This document shows, one piece after another, positions 35,408-43,629 of a DNA stretch of 64,000 nucleotides (positions are counted from its first letter, which is position 1; every line of letters begins with the position of its first letter). The notes under the pieces were generated by a model. The model saw nothing but the letters and a program-made list of their open reading frames with translations, was not told the DNA's origin and did no database searches. A program made the position numbers and the translations under genes. Origin of the DNA: Sulfurimonas sp. (GTDB taxonomy: Bacteria > Campylobacterota > Campylobacteria > Campylobacterales > Sulfurimonadaceae); assembly GCA_021732045.1 (NCBI GenBank), contig JAKFWK010000006.1:1-64000 (forward strand), given 5' to 3'.

Positions 35408-36292
35408 ATGATGAAAAAAATTATAATAGCCCTATTTTGCTCACTTCCTATCTTTGCTTCAGTTCATGTAACTGCGGCTTATCCATATATTGGGGAGCTA
35501 GTAAAAACAATCGCTAAAGACAAAGTGGAAGTTAGCGTTATCGCTCAAGCCTCATCTGATCCTCATTTTGTGACTCCTAGACCTTCATATATTGGAATTT
35601 TACGAAATAGCGATTTGCTGATTTTAAATGGTGGCGACCTTGAGATTGGTTGGATTCCACCACTTTTAGCGCAGTCAAACAACCCTAAAATTATTCAAGG
35701 AGCATCAGGTTATCTTGATCTCTCAAAATATATCAAACTAATTGATAAACCAACAAACTTATCTCGCGCTGGAGGCGATGTTCATGGGGATGGAAACCCA
35801 CACTACTCGCTAGACCCTCACAATATGCTAACTTTAGCAAAAGTGATTATGCTAAAACTCTCAAACTTAGATTCTGCAAATAAAAATAGTTATCATGCAA
35901 ATTATGACGCATTTGCTCTGCACTGGGGCGAAAAACTAGCACAATGGGATAGTAAAATGGGGTCTTGCAGAAACAGTAAACTAGTGCAGTATCATGAACT
36001 CTTCAGCTATTTTTTAAATCGCTACTCCATAAGCACAGCCTCTACTATTGAGCCACTTCCAGGAATATCGCCAAACTCTAAACACTCAATGGAGCTAATC
36101 GGATTGATTAGAAATGAGAAGATAAAACTAATCATCCAAGATGATTATCATGAGACAAAATCAGCACAATTTATAGCTGAAAAGTCAGGCGCGAAAGCGG
36201 TTATCCTGCCTCATGATGTTGGAGCATTGCCAAATACAGCATCACTTGAAGCGCTATTTGATACGATTGTTGCAAAAATATGTCAACCATAG
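35408..36292 (+). CDS. znuA: zinc/manganese ABC transporter substrate-binding protein
   Basis: A periplasmic solute-binding protein of the TroA/ZnuA family, about 294 residues from the ATG at 35408, which follows an AAGGAG site. The earlier in-frame start lies inside the barrel gene and is not used. Signal sequence MMKKIIIALFCSLPIFA; conserved SDPHFVTPRPSYIGILRNSD; a His-rich loop HGDGNPHYSLDPHN; QYHELFSYFLNRY; and a C-terminal QDDYHETKSA. The histidines should bind Zn2+ or a similar metal and pass it to ZnuB. It overlaps znuB by 13 bases. Confidence 0.85.
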   Translation: MMKKIIIALFCSLPIFASVHVTAAYPYIGELVKTIAKDKVEVSVIAQASSDPHFVTPRPSYIGILRNSDLLILNGGDLEIGWIPPLLAQSNNPKIIQGASGYLDLSKYIKLIDKPTNLSRAGGDVHGDGNPHYSLDPHNMLTLAKVIMLKLSNLDSANKNSYHANYDAFALHWGEKLAQWDSKMGSCRNSKLVQYHELFSYFLNRYSISTASTIEPLPGISPNSKHSMELIGLIRNEKIKLIIQDDYHETKSAQFIAEKSGAKAVILPHDVGALPNTASLEALFDTIVAKICQP

Positions 36293-37038
36293 AAATCCTA
36301 CTCCCTGCACTAGGCTTAGCGTTTTTACTTGTTGGAATTCATACCATTTTTGGGCTTGAGATAATAAAAAGAGGAGTTATCTTTACAGACTTAGCCGTTG
36401 GTCAGCTCTCAGCAGTTGGAATCGCCGTAAGTGCTACTTTTTTTAGTGGAGAAAAACAGGTCTTGCTGAGTCTTATTTTTGCACTCACTGGAGCACTACT
36501 CATTACATACGCCAATCGAAACACTCGCCATGTTGAGGCTTTTATAGGCCTTCTTTATGCGCTTGGCGCATCTGCGGTGATGATTGTTCTTAGCTCTGGA
36601 AGTGGTGGGGATGAGCTGTTTAAACAGTTGATGGCAAATGATATTTTATTTGTTAGTAGCGGTGAAGTTACAAAGTCAGCACTGACATACGGCGCTGTCG
36701 CCCTGCTCTACTACACGCTCTATCCAAGGCTAAGTGGATTCTTTAAAGAGCTATTCTTCTTCTCGCTTTTATCAGTTACGGTAACCTCATCTGTACAACT
36801 AGCTGGTGTTTTAGTTGTGTTTACACTCTTAATTGCCCCGGCACTAGTTGCTCTTTTGCAAAAGCGACTTAATCCACTGCTTTTTGGCTGGATTTACGGA
36901 TGGTTTTTCATCTCACTAGCACTTTTTTTATCCTACCATTACGACTGGCCAACTGGATATAGCATTGTATTTGTAGGTACGCTTATAACGCTAATCTTGG
37001 TTTTGTTTATGGAAAAAAAGAGAGAGGTTAATAATTAA
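36280..37038 (+). CDS. znuB: zinc/manganese ABC transporter permease
   Basis: A 252-residue inner-membrane permease of the ABC-3 family, with about eight helices. The signature GIHTIFGLEIIKRGVIFTDLAVGQLSAVGIAVSA (given only by its ends: GIHTIFG and LAVGQLSA) and the VVFTLLIAPALVALL segment are typical. It should work with ZnuA and an ATPase (ZnuC). No znuC is present in this operon; the ABC ATPase downstream on the other strand is of the MacB/LolD type and is paired with its own permease. The stop codon lies within a 20-base palindrome shared with yceI. Confidence 0.85.
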   Translation: MSTIEILLPALGLAFLLVGIHTIFGLEIIKRGVIFTDLAVGQLSAVGIAVSATFFSGEKQVLLSLIFALTGALLITYANRNTRHVEAFIGLLYALGASAVMIVLSSGSGGDELFKQLMANDILFVSSGEVTKSALTYGAVALLYYTLYPRLSGFFKELFFFSLLSVTVTSSVQLAGVLVVFTLLIAPALVALLQKRLNPLLFGWIYGWFFISLALFLSYHYDWPTGYSIVFVGTLITLILVLFMEKKREVNN

Positions 37039-37055
37039 GGGTGCACACCCTTAAT
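37034..37055. terminator. palindrome between znuB and yceI
   Basis: TTAAGGGTGCACACCCTTAA (37035-37054), flanked by A and T, overlaps the znuB stop and ends two bases before the yceI stop. Convergent genes here make it a likely two-way terminator, although neither side has a strong U-run. Confidence 0.6.
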
Positions 37056-37056
37056 G

Positions 37057-37575
37057 CTAAAAATTGGCCTTAATTGTTAAGTCAACTTCATCACGAACAC
37101 ACATAAAAACCATACACGGCATCTTCATGCCATAATCGCTAAATAACATTTTTGACTTTGCTTCTATAGTTAGCCCGCCATCTTTTGCACTGATTTTTGC
37201 ATCAGCACTCATTGGTTTTTCTACTCCATGAAAATTCATAACTCCATTGATTGCGTAGCCATCACCTTTCTTAACAACTGAAGAGATTGTAAAAGATGCT
37301 ACTTTAAACTTGTCAGTTGCCATATCTTTGTACATATTTGTATCTCTTTTGCTGTTATCACTCTTAAAAAGAGTCAAATCAACCCAAAACTTTCCCTTTA
37401 GTGATGTTACATCCTCGCCATCCATACTAACTTCTCCATGAAGAGAATTGCTCGATGGATCAATTGTCTTATCCATTGCCATCTCTGTGTGAGCCGCAAC
37501 TGAACCTTTTTTAAGTTCTAAATTTCCAGCCAGAAGCGGAAATACCAAAAATAATGCTAAAACTAAATATCTCAT
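37057..37575 (-). CDS. YceI-family periplasmic protein
   Basis: A 172-residue secreted protein: signal sequence MRYLVLALFLVFPLLA, then a single YceI lipocalin-like barrel domain with the conserved TFSISSVVKKGDGYAINGVMNFHGVEKP region and a C-terminal D(Y)GMK segment. YceI barrels bind isoprenoid (polyisoprenoid or quinone-like) lipids; the ligand here is unknown. It is the last gene of the six-gene operon starting at 42193, 27 bases after the polytopic membrane protein. In this context the ligand could be a quinone, but that is inference. Confidence 0.85.
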   Translation of the reverse strand: MRYLVLALFLVFPLLAGNLELKKGSVAAHTEMAMDKTIDPSSNSLHGEVSMDGEDVTSLKGKFWVDLTLFKSDNSKRDTNMYKDMATDKFKVASFTISSVVKKGDGYAINGVMNFHGVEKPMSADAKISAKDGGLTIEAKSKMLFSDYGMKMPCMVFMCVRDEVDLTIKANF

Positions 37576-37602
37576 TTTTATCCTTTAAATTTAAACTGCA
37601 AC

Positions 37603-38511
37603 TCAATGGAAAAATCCACCGAGGGCAATCGCTAAACCAGCACCAGATGCAACCCAGCCAACAAAAATCATCATAAAAGAGAGCTTCGTTAAACTCATCT
37701 CTTTTGTCAGCGTAGTAAAAACAACAACATTATAATAAGAGATAACAAACGGATAAACCATTGCAAGCGCAAGAGGCAATTCAAGATATGAAACAGAGTA
37801 ACTCCCCACAAAAAGTAGAGCTATAAATATATGTTTTTTGTAATTTGGCATCTTTATAAAGTAGCCACCAAGAAGCCCTAAAATATGAAAAGCTATGATA
37901 ACAAAAGTGTAGTTTGACCATATATTTATGTTGCTGTGTCTTAATAGCGTCTCAAAAAGATTAGAATCCAGAAGTATCCATAACATTAAAAGCAGGTATG
38001 AAGCTATAGGAAATGACTCTCTCTTATTTTCTGTTTGAACTCTATATTTTCGCAACACAACCGCACTAAAGAGTGGAATTAGCGTAAAGCAAACCGCCAT
38101 CCAAATTCTGCCGTCTGCGCTAGTCTTAAAAAGATATGTACCTGTTGAATAAGCAATTGCCAGAGCAAAAAAGAGCTCTTTTTGCTGATGTGACTTAAAG
38201 AGATAAATCCCCAAAGGAGCCATCATTCCAACAGAGAGACCAAGCAAAACAAGAGTGAAAAGGTTGTATTCTGGGTATGAAAAAGAGAGTAGTAGTTGCA
38301 GAAGAAGAGCCAGCATGATTTTATGAATTGGATTTGTTATCTTCCCCCAAGAAAAACCACTCATAATCGTACCTGCTACACCGCCCATAAACATTGGAAA
38401 AAGAGTCAGCATATCTGAGTGAAAATGCGCCACTACTCCAGTTTGAATGATTAGAAGATAGTAGCTTAGCTCAAATCCTAAAAGAAGTGCTAAAGCGCTC
38501 GAGTATATCAT
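37603..38511 (-). CDS. polytopic membrane protein of the six-gene operon
   Basis: A 302-residue inner-membrane protein with about ten helices and short loops. The plan resembles half of a major-facilitator transporter (SVGMMAPLGIYLF, then a charged loop KYRVQTENKRES near the middle), but no diagnostic MFS motif is present. Its ATG overlaps the stop of the heme-copper-oxidase-like gene by four bases, so it is tightly coupled to it. Function unknown; it may transport a substrate or anchor the complex. Confidence 0.7.
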   Translation of the reverse strand: MIYSSALALLLGFELSYYLLIIQTGVVAHFHSDMLTLFPMFMGGVAGTIMSGFSWGKITNPIHKIMLALLLQLLLSFSYPEYNLFTLVLLGLSVGMMAPLGIYLFKSHQQKELFFALAIAYSTGTYLFKTSADGRIWMAVCFTLIPLFSAVVLRKYRVQTENKRESFPIASYLLLMLWILLDSNLFETLLRHSNINIWSNYTFVIIAFHILGLLGGYFIKMPNYKKHIFIALLFVGSYSVSYLELPLALAMVYPFVISYYNVVVFTTLTKEMSLTKLSFMMIFVGWVASGAGLAIALGGFFH

Positions 38512-40049
38512 AGGCGATTTCTAAAAAGCATATAAATTAGTGCGTAAGATACATCATAAAAACCGACAAGCAGACCTAATATATCAATAGTGTGAAGATA
38601 AAAGAGAGATAAGAAAATAGTTCCTGTGATAAGACGAGCTATTGAGGTGAGCCATGCAAAAAGATGTGCATCTCTATAGACTCCAACCAGATGCAAGATA
38701 CCGACAAAACCCATAAAACCAAAGACAAGATAATACTCTTGAGCAAATTTAAACCCTAAAAAATCAAACAAAAACGGCGCAGATAAAAACAAAATCATGG
38801 CACCCAAACCATCAGAGGCAAAACCGTTTAGATGGTAAAGTGTCAGTGCGTTTGCTTTTGGTAGTTTCATCTCTTTAGTTATAAAATAAAAAAGCCCTCC
38901 AACAGCTAAAACTCCGCCTACAAAGCGTATTTGAAGCATCAAAACTATGTCAAGATTTATATATCCCGCTTCACTAAAACCAGCAATTGTTAGCGAGAAA
39001 AATATAACTCCCACAACTAAAAACCAAAAATTTGCAAACTTTTGAGGCAGTTTGTAGAAGTAACTAAGCAGACTAAGCGCCATAAAAAAGATACCAACTC
39101 CGATGGCGACATGAGCATGTGCCACAACCAGATCATTTCTGTGAAAAACCCAACGAATCTCCGGGATAAAGAGAATATTTCCTTGAATCATGACAAATAA
39201 AAACGCCCAGATAGAGATGATGAGATAAGCATCTGACCTAAGAGTAAGCTTGGCATCTATGCACCACTTCACAAGCAGAGGCAAATAAGCAAAAGTCAGC
39301 CACTGATAAACCCACTCTTCACCATAAGATAGCTCACCTCTAAAAATACGAGTTGCGATAGATGCAGCATAAGCAACCAGCGGTAAAACCCAAAATATAT
39401 GCCATTTTGGAATAAATTTCTCTTTTGTGTGAAGTTTTATAAGAAGATAAAAAAGAGGAATCAGCGTAAAACTCATACCCAGCGTATTGTCGCCATGAGG
39501 ACCTGATAGTGTTTTTTCAACTTGACCAAAAGTTGGATTCATTAAAACTAAAAGCGAAATTGGAGCTATAAAAAGCAGTGTTTTAGAGACTTTTACCCAA
39601 AGTGGCACTACCTTGTATTGCTTAATGATTTTAAATATTGCAACAATATAAAAAATACCAGAAGATGCTAGGATAAAGTTGAGCTCATAAGCAAAATCAT
39701 AAAATGGCAAACCTCTCTGCACGCCAAGCAAAATTGATACAACAGCCATAAATAAAAATAGATGCCATAAAAAGAAGTAGGTTTTTAGTGGCAAAACAGC
39801 GCCATCAAGATTTAAACCATCTCTGCTAAAAAGCGCAAAAGGAAGGAGCGAAAGAGCGAGCATAACGGGACCATAAAGCATAAGCGTTATATGCAAAGAG
39901 CGAGCAGTTGTTGGCTCAAGAAGCGTTTTGTCAAAAAGAGTAAAACCGATGAGTTGCGCCGAATAGAGCGCTCCAACAAAAACAGATGCTAAAAATATCC
40001 ATGCCCAAATAGGAACAATGTCATGAATAAGCTTATTGAATTTTTCCAT
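38508..40049 (-). CDS. divergent heme-copper-oxidase-like membrane protein (NorB/CcoN-like), apparently without CuB ligands
   Basis: A 513-residue protein with about twelve to fourteen helices. It keeps histidines at the positions of the two heme ligand sets: H53 in RSLHITLMLYGP (helix 2) and HAHV at 311-313 (helix 10) with a further H303, spaced as H-x7-HxH, exactly as in CcoN-type TM10. The helix-6 region reads SGPHGDNTLGMSF (H185). I see no His-His pair in the helix-7 region (about 240-275), where CuB ligands of oxidases lie. So it should bind heme but may not reduce oxygen or NO. It overlaps the ABC ATPase gene by 17 bases. Confidence 0.75.
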   Translation of the reverse strand: MEKFNKLIHDIVPIWAWIFLASVFVGALYSAQLIGFTLFDKTLLEPTTARSLHITLMLYGPVMLALSLLPFALFSRDGLNLDGAVLPLKTYFFLWHLFLFMAVVSILLGVQRGLPFYDFAYELNFILASSGIFYIVAIFKIIKQYKVVPLWVKVSKTLLFIAPISLLVLMNPTFGQVEKTLSGPHGDNTLGMSFTLIPLFYLLIKLHTKEKFIPKWHIFWVLPLVAYAASIATRIFRGELSYGEEWVYQWLTFAYLPLLVKWCIDAKLTLRSDAYLIISIWAFLFVMIQGNILFIPEIRWVFHRNDLVVAHAHVAIGVGIFFMALSLLSYFYKLPQKFANFWFLVVGVIFFSLTIAGFSEAGYINLDIVLMLQIRFVGGVLAVGGLFYFITKEMKLPKANALTLYHLNGFASDGLGAMILFLSAPFLFDFLGFKFAQEYYLVFGFMGFVGILHLVGVYRDAHLFAWLTSIARLITGTIFLSLFYLHTIDILGLLVGFYDVSYALIYMLFRNRL

Positions 40050-40662
40050 CTATTAGCCTTACTGTTTTAGTTGCGTACTTTTGGACTTTTAAATCATGTG
40101 AAGCGACAACAACGGTCGTGCCCTGCTTTAAAGCTCTTGCCAAAAGCTCATACACAATTTTGCTATTTTTAGAATCCAAACTCCCAGTCGGTTCATCAGC
40201 AAAGATAATTTTTGGTTCATTAATAAGTGCCCTTGCAAGAGCGACTCTCTGCCTCTGACCACCTGAAATCTCATTTGGATAGCGGGCGGAGAGTTCCAAA
40301 ATACCCAAATCACTCAAAAGAGCATTTATGTTTTGCTTTTTATCATCAAGTGCCGCAAGGGCAATATTTTCATAAATGCTAAGATAGTTTATGAGGTAGT
40401 GAAACTGAAAAACAAAACCTATCTTGTTTTGACGAAATTTGTCAATATCTGCAATTTGCCCAACCGGAGTGTTATCCAAAAAAAGCTCTCCATGAGATGG
40501 CTTTAGAAGCGTGGAGAGAATAGAGAGAAGTGTAGATTTGCCACTTCCGCTATCTCCGCTCAAAAAAACAAACTCGCCATCTTTTACTTCAAAAGATATA
40601 TCATAAAGCACTTGCTCAGAACCATAAAAGTGCGAAATATTGGAAACTTTTATCATGAGCAT
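40033..40662 (-). CDS. ABC transporter ATPase, LolD/MacB type
   Basis: A 209-residue cytoplasmic ATPase. Walker A is GDSGSGKST at 36-44, the Q-loop lies in FVFQFHYLINYLS, the signature is ISGGQRQRVALARAL (about residue 134), Walker B is IIFADEP, and the switch histidine is in VVASHDLK. Proteins of this group drive MacB- and LolCDE-type permeases with a mechanotransmission mechanism rather than lipid import. It overlaps the permease gene (10 bases) upstream and the heme-copper-oxidase-like gene downstream, so it is part of the six-gene unit. Confidence 0.9.
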   Translation of the reverse strand: MLMIKVSNISHFYGSEQVLYDISFEVKDGEFVFLSGDSGSGKSTLLSILSTLLKPSHGELFLDNTPVGQIADIDKFRQNKIGFVFQFHYLINYLSIYENIALAALDDKKQNINALLSDLGILELSARYPNEISGGQRQRVALARALINEPKIIFADEPTGSLDSKNSKIVYELLARALKQGTTVVVASHDLKVQKYATKTVRLIDGKIQ

Positions 40663-41726
40663 CCTTGATTTATTAGCAAAATAGGGTCTGTCTTAGAAGC
40701 AATCCACGCAGGAATCAAAGAGCCCAGAAGTGCCATAACAAGAGTAGAAATAAGAACTAAAAGTGCCGTTTGCATAGAGAGCGTGCCATTTACATACCCT
40801 TGAAGCATCTCGATGTGTGGGAGCATTGTCAATATTATTAGACTAAGGATGAGAGCAAAAATATATGCCGAAATACTCATAATCAGAGTCTCAAAAAAGA
40901 GATTCTTGATAATAAAAAATCTACTTTTCCCGAGTGCCCGCATAATACCAAACTCCTCTTTTCGAGAGTTTACTATCATACTCATAACCGAAGCAATCCC
41001 CATAAGCCCCATACTGAAGGCTAAAAATGAGATAACAAAAGATGAATTTTCAATAATCTTAAACTGGTTGTACTCTTTTATAAAGCTCTTTGTTGTTTTT
41101 GCCTCAATGTCACTACTCAACAATGAGATGCTCTTTACTAAATCATCTATCTCTTTTGGCTCTTTTACAGATACCAAAATAAACGACGCAGAGCGGTTAA
41201 AAAGCAAGCCAGCATCCTCTATATTCATGACAACACCGCCATCTTCAAAACCAATATCGCTATTGTAAACGCCAGAGATTTTAAAGTTCTTGCTTCCAAC
41301 ATTTATGCTTTTAGTGACAAAATGTTTAGACAGCCCTTTTCCTAAAATTACCTCGCCATCTTTTGGGTACTCTCCGCTCTCAAGCCTATAGTGAGAAAAG
41401 TGATTTTTAGTGGTTCCGTAAATCCCAGCAATGGGAATATGCCCGATAGGAGAAGCTCCGACAATCATCGCATAACTGCCAGATACCCCTTTTATGCCAT
41501 TTACTTTATCCAGAAGTGAGATATCTACATTTGAGAAAAAAGTGTCTGAGATACCCTTTTGGGTTATGATGATATCCCCATCAGTTTTAATCATCTTCGA
41601 GTACATCCCGATTATGCCAGCAGAAACGGAACTAATAAGAAAAATTGCCATCACCGCAATAGTGATGGATGAAAATATTAGCAGACTCTTAAATGGATTT
41701 TTACTAAGTGCTTTTAGTGAAATCAT
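40653..41726 (-). CDS. ABC transporter permease, MacB/FtsX type
   Basis: A 357-residue permease. The MacB/FtsX plan is clear: helix 1 (about 13-35), a large periplasmic domain (40-230) with GISDTFFSNVD and GVYGTT-type strands, then three C-terminal helices with EEFGIMRALGKSRFFIIKNLFFE as the coupling segment and GSLIPAWIASKTDP near the end. Such permeases export substrates from the outer leaflet or periplasm. Overlaps of four bases with the periplasmic gene upstream and ten with the ATPase downstream show coupling. Substrate unknown. Confidence 0.88.
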   Translation of the reverse strand: MISLKALSKNPFKSLLIFSSITIAVMAIFLISSVSAGIIGMYSKMIKTDGDIIITQKGISDTFFSNVDISLLDKVNGIKGVSGSYAMIVGASPIGHIPIAGIYGTTKNHFSHYRLESGEYPKDGEVILGKGLSKHFVTKSINVGSKNFKISGVYNSDIGFEDGGVVMNIEDAGLLFNRSASFILVSVKEPKEIDDLVKSISLLSSDIEAKTTKSFIKEYNQFKIIENSSFVISFLAFSMGLMGIASVMSMIVNSRKEEFGIMRALGKSRFFIIKNLFFETLIMSISAYIFALILSLIILTMLPHIEMLQGYVNGTLSMQTALLVLISTLVMALLGSLIPAWIASKTDPILLINQGCS

Positions 41727-42193
41727 TTTTCAATAGCTGATTGCAACTCTTGTTTTGTAGAGATATATGAGATGCTCTTAATTTTATCTCCATCTATAAA
41801 AAGAAGTGTTACTTTATCTTTTTTGTTCGGAACAACCTTATGAAATTTCTCATCATAATGAAGATAGATAAGATGCTTATACTTTTTTAGTTTTGGCAGA
41901 GCAAACATATTTGTAACAAGTGTCGGCATCTCATGAATATCAGCTATAAAAGTGGAGCCATTTTTCATAAGATAAAATGGCTCTTTCGTTGCCAAAAATT
42001 CATTTACAAGCGCTCCGGTATCCTTTTCAAAAGCAACAATAATAAGTTTTGGTTTTTTAGAGATCTTCATCTCTCGCCCTTGTGGGGTCTCAAACTTAAA
42101 TTCATTTAAAGCACCAAGAGGCGAACCAACAACAAGCTCTCCTGCGCTCAGAGCCATAACACTTAAACATAAAGCTAGTAGAAACTTCTTCAT
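41723..42193 (-). CDS. periplasmic thioredoxin-fold-like protein without CxxC
   Basis: A 156-residue secreted protein from the ATG at 42193 (signal MKKFLLALCLSVMALSAG), preceded by an AAGGAAA site. The mature part has alternating strands and helices (KPKLIIVAFEKDTG, FYLMKNGSTFIADI, HLIYLHYDE, KVTLLFIDGDKIKSISYIS, then a C-terminal helix) that resemble a thioredoxin-type fold, but no CxxC is present. It is the first gene of the six-gene operon. Related thioredoxin-like proteins accompany the Campylobacter p19 ABC system, though those have CxxC motifs. Role unknown. Confidence 0.65.
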   Translation of the reverse strand: MKKFLLALCLSVMALSAGELVVGSPLGALNEFKFETPQGREMKISKKPKLIIVAFEKDTGALVNEFLATKEPFYLMKNGSTFIADIHEMPTLVTNMFALPKLKKYKHLIYLHYDEKFHKVVPNKKDKVTLLFIDGDKIKSISYISTKQELQSAIEK

Positions 42194-42298
42194 TTTTTTA
42201 TTTCCTTTTGATAACTGTTTTTTAAAAAATAAACACAATGTATATTGGTTTATTGTACAACATAAATATTAATTAAACACAAATGATAGAGTTTTCTC

Positions 42299-42826
42299 TT
42301 ACTGCCACTGCTCTTGAGTTATCGTCACATCGCCCTTATCACTATGCAAACTCAACTCCTTATCGCTGATATTGCACTGAAGACGCATTGACCTCTCATA
42401 AAGTTTTTCGATTCCCTCTGCGTGCAAATGGATAACGCTTAAATTTTTAAATCGTGCAAAAGTTGCCGCGTTTTGCTTCCACCACGCTGTTGCGCTGTTA
42501 GTGTTGTAGGTATAAACGATTACTTTTTTGCTTCTGCCGCAAGCTTTTCGCAACCGCTTCTCATCGACCTGCCCCAAATCTATCCACAACTCTATCTCGC
42601 CGCCGTAGTTTTTCTCCCACAGTTCAGGTTCATCATCGCCTCCGATACCTTTAGTAATTACCAATCTCTCGGATGCATTAAGAGCAAAAGCCGCAAGACG
42701 AATCATAAGCCTCAAATCAGTCTCTGATGGGTGCTGTGCTATCGTGACATCATGTGTCTCATAATAGTTCCTATCCATATCAGCAATACTAAGTTGCGCC
42801 TTGCATATCGTAGAACCTGCCGCCAT
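42299..42826 (-). CDS. yaeQ: YaeQ-family protein
   Basis: A 175-residue cytoplasmic protein of the YaeQ family: the N-terminal AGSTICKAQLSIADMDRNYYETHDVTIAQHPSETDLRLMIRLAAFALNA region (only ends quoted: DMDRNYYETH and RHPSETD-like AQHPSETD) and LWIDLGQVDEKRLRKACGR are typical. YaeQ has a PD-(D/E)XK-like nuclease fold; its cellular job is poorly known. It is monocistronic, between the six-gene operon and a phosphoesterase gene on the same strand. Family call is firm, function is not. Confidence 0.88.
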   Translation of the reverse strand: MAAGSTICKAQLSIADMDRNYYETHDVTIAQHPSETDLRLMIRLAAFALNASERLVITKGIGGDDEPELWEKNYGGEIELWIDLGQVDEKRLRKACGRSKKVIVYTYNTNSATAWWKQNAATFARFKNLSVIHLHAEGIEKLYERSMRLQCNISDKELSLHSDKGDVTITQEQWQ

Positions 42827-42877
42827 ATTAACTCCTTTTTATTGTGAAACTATGACATAAGGGGGCTTAGAGGTAGG

Positions 42878-43618
42878 CTAATTAATCGTTAAAACTGGGA
42901 TTTGACTTGAGGCTTTATATCTAGCTTTTATACCCCAATATCCCAAGCCATTTGTAACATATAGGTTTGTTTTATTGTATCTATAGAGTCCTGAAAAATA
43001 TGGTTGAAAGAGTTTTACAAGAATGGTAAATGGGAAAAATTGCCCGCCGTGTGTGTGTCCGCTTAGTTGGATATCCACACGATAAGAGCCAATATGCTCT
43101 ACATCTTTTGGTTGATGGGCTAAAAGAATTGTCGGTAAATCTGGATTTAATTTCAAAAAGAGCTCTTTTGGCATTCGTTTTATACCTTTTAAAAAACCAT
43201 ATCTATCACTTAGTCCAACCAACTGTATCAATAATTCTTTGATTTTTATTGTAACTATGGCATTATCTAGACAGACGATGCCACTTTTTTCCATGAGCTC
43301 CTCTAGCTGTTTTACCCCATAAATAATGTCATGATTTCCGCTAACAAAATAGGCTGGAGAGTTTAGTGAAGCAAATGTCTTTATCTGCTCTTTTACACCA
43401 AATGCATTGACTTCCAATATGTCGCCAGTAAAAACAACCAAATCTGGAGCTAGCTCATTTATTTTTTCAACTAACTCTGCAAGGTACTTCACACTTACTT
43501 TTTTTGTCAAATGCAGATCTGATAGCTGGACAATCTTTATACCACCAAAGACCAAATCATCGCTATCTATAAAAACGCTCTTAAATGGAAAGTATCTCCA
43601 TCCTACCTGCAGGGACAT
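42878..43618 (-). CDS. metallophosphoesterase
   Basis: A 246-residue calcineurin-like phosphoesterase with all metal motifs: IVQLSDLHLTK (near 31-39), FTGDILE, SGNHDI, LAHQP and SGHTHGGQFFP. The arrangement resembles YkuE-type enzymes, which act on phospholipid- or UDP-linked substrates at the membrane, but the usual N-terminal membrane segments are missing, so this is a short form. Substrate unknown. It starts 11 bases after the upstream lipoprotein gene on the same strand. Confidence 0.85.
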   Translation of the reverse strand: MSLQVGWRYFPFKSVFIDSDDLVFGGIKIVQLSDLHLTKKVSVKYLAELVEKINELAPDLVVFTGDILEVNAFGVKEQIKTFASLNSPAYFVSGNHDIIYGVKQLEELMEKSGIVCLDNAIVTIKIKELLIQLVGLSDRYGFLKGIKRMPKELFLKLNPDLPTILLAHQPKDVEHIGSYRVDIQLSGHTHGGQFFPFTILVKLFQPYFSGLYRYNKTNLYVTNGLGYWGIKARYKASSQIPVLTIN

Positions 43619-43629
43619 CTTCTATTTGC

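Noticed and set aside
40033..40662. The ABC ATPase as the missing ZnuC
   Set aside because: It is on the other strand, overlaps a MacB/FtsX permease and is of the LolD/MacB type, so it serves that permease.
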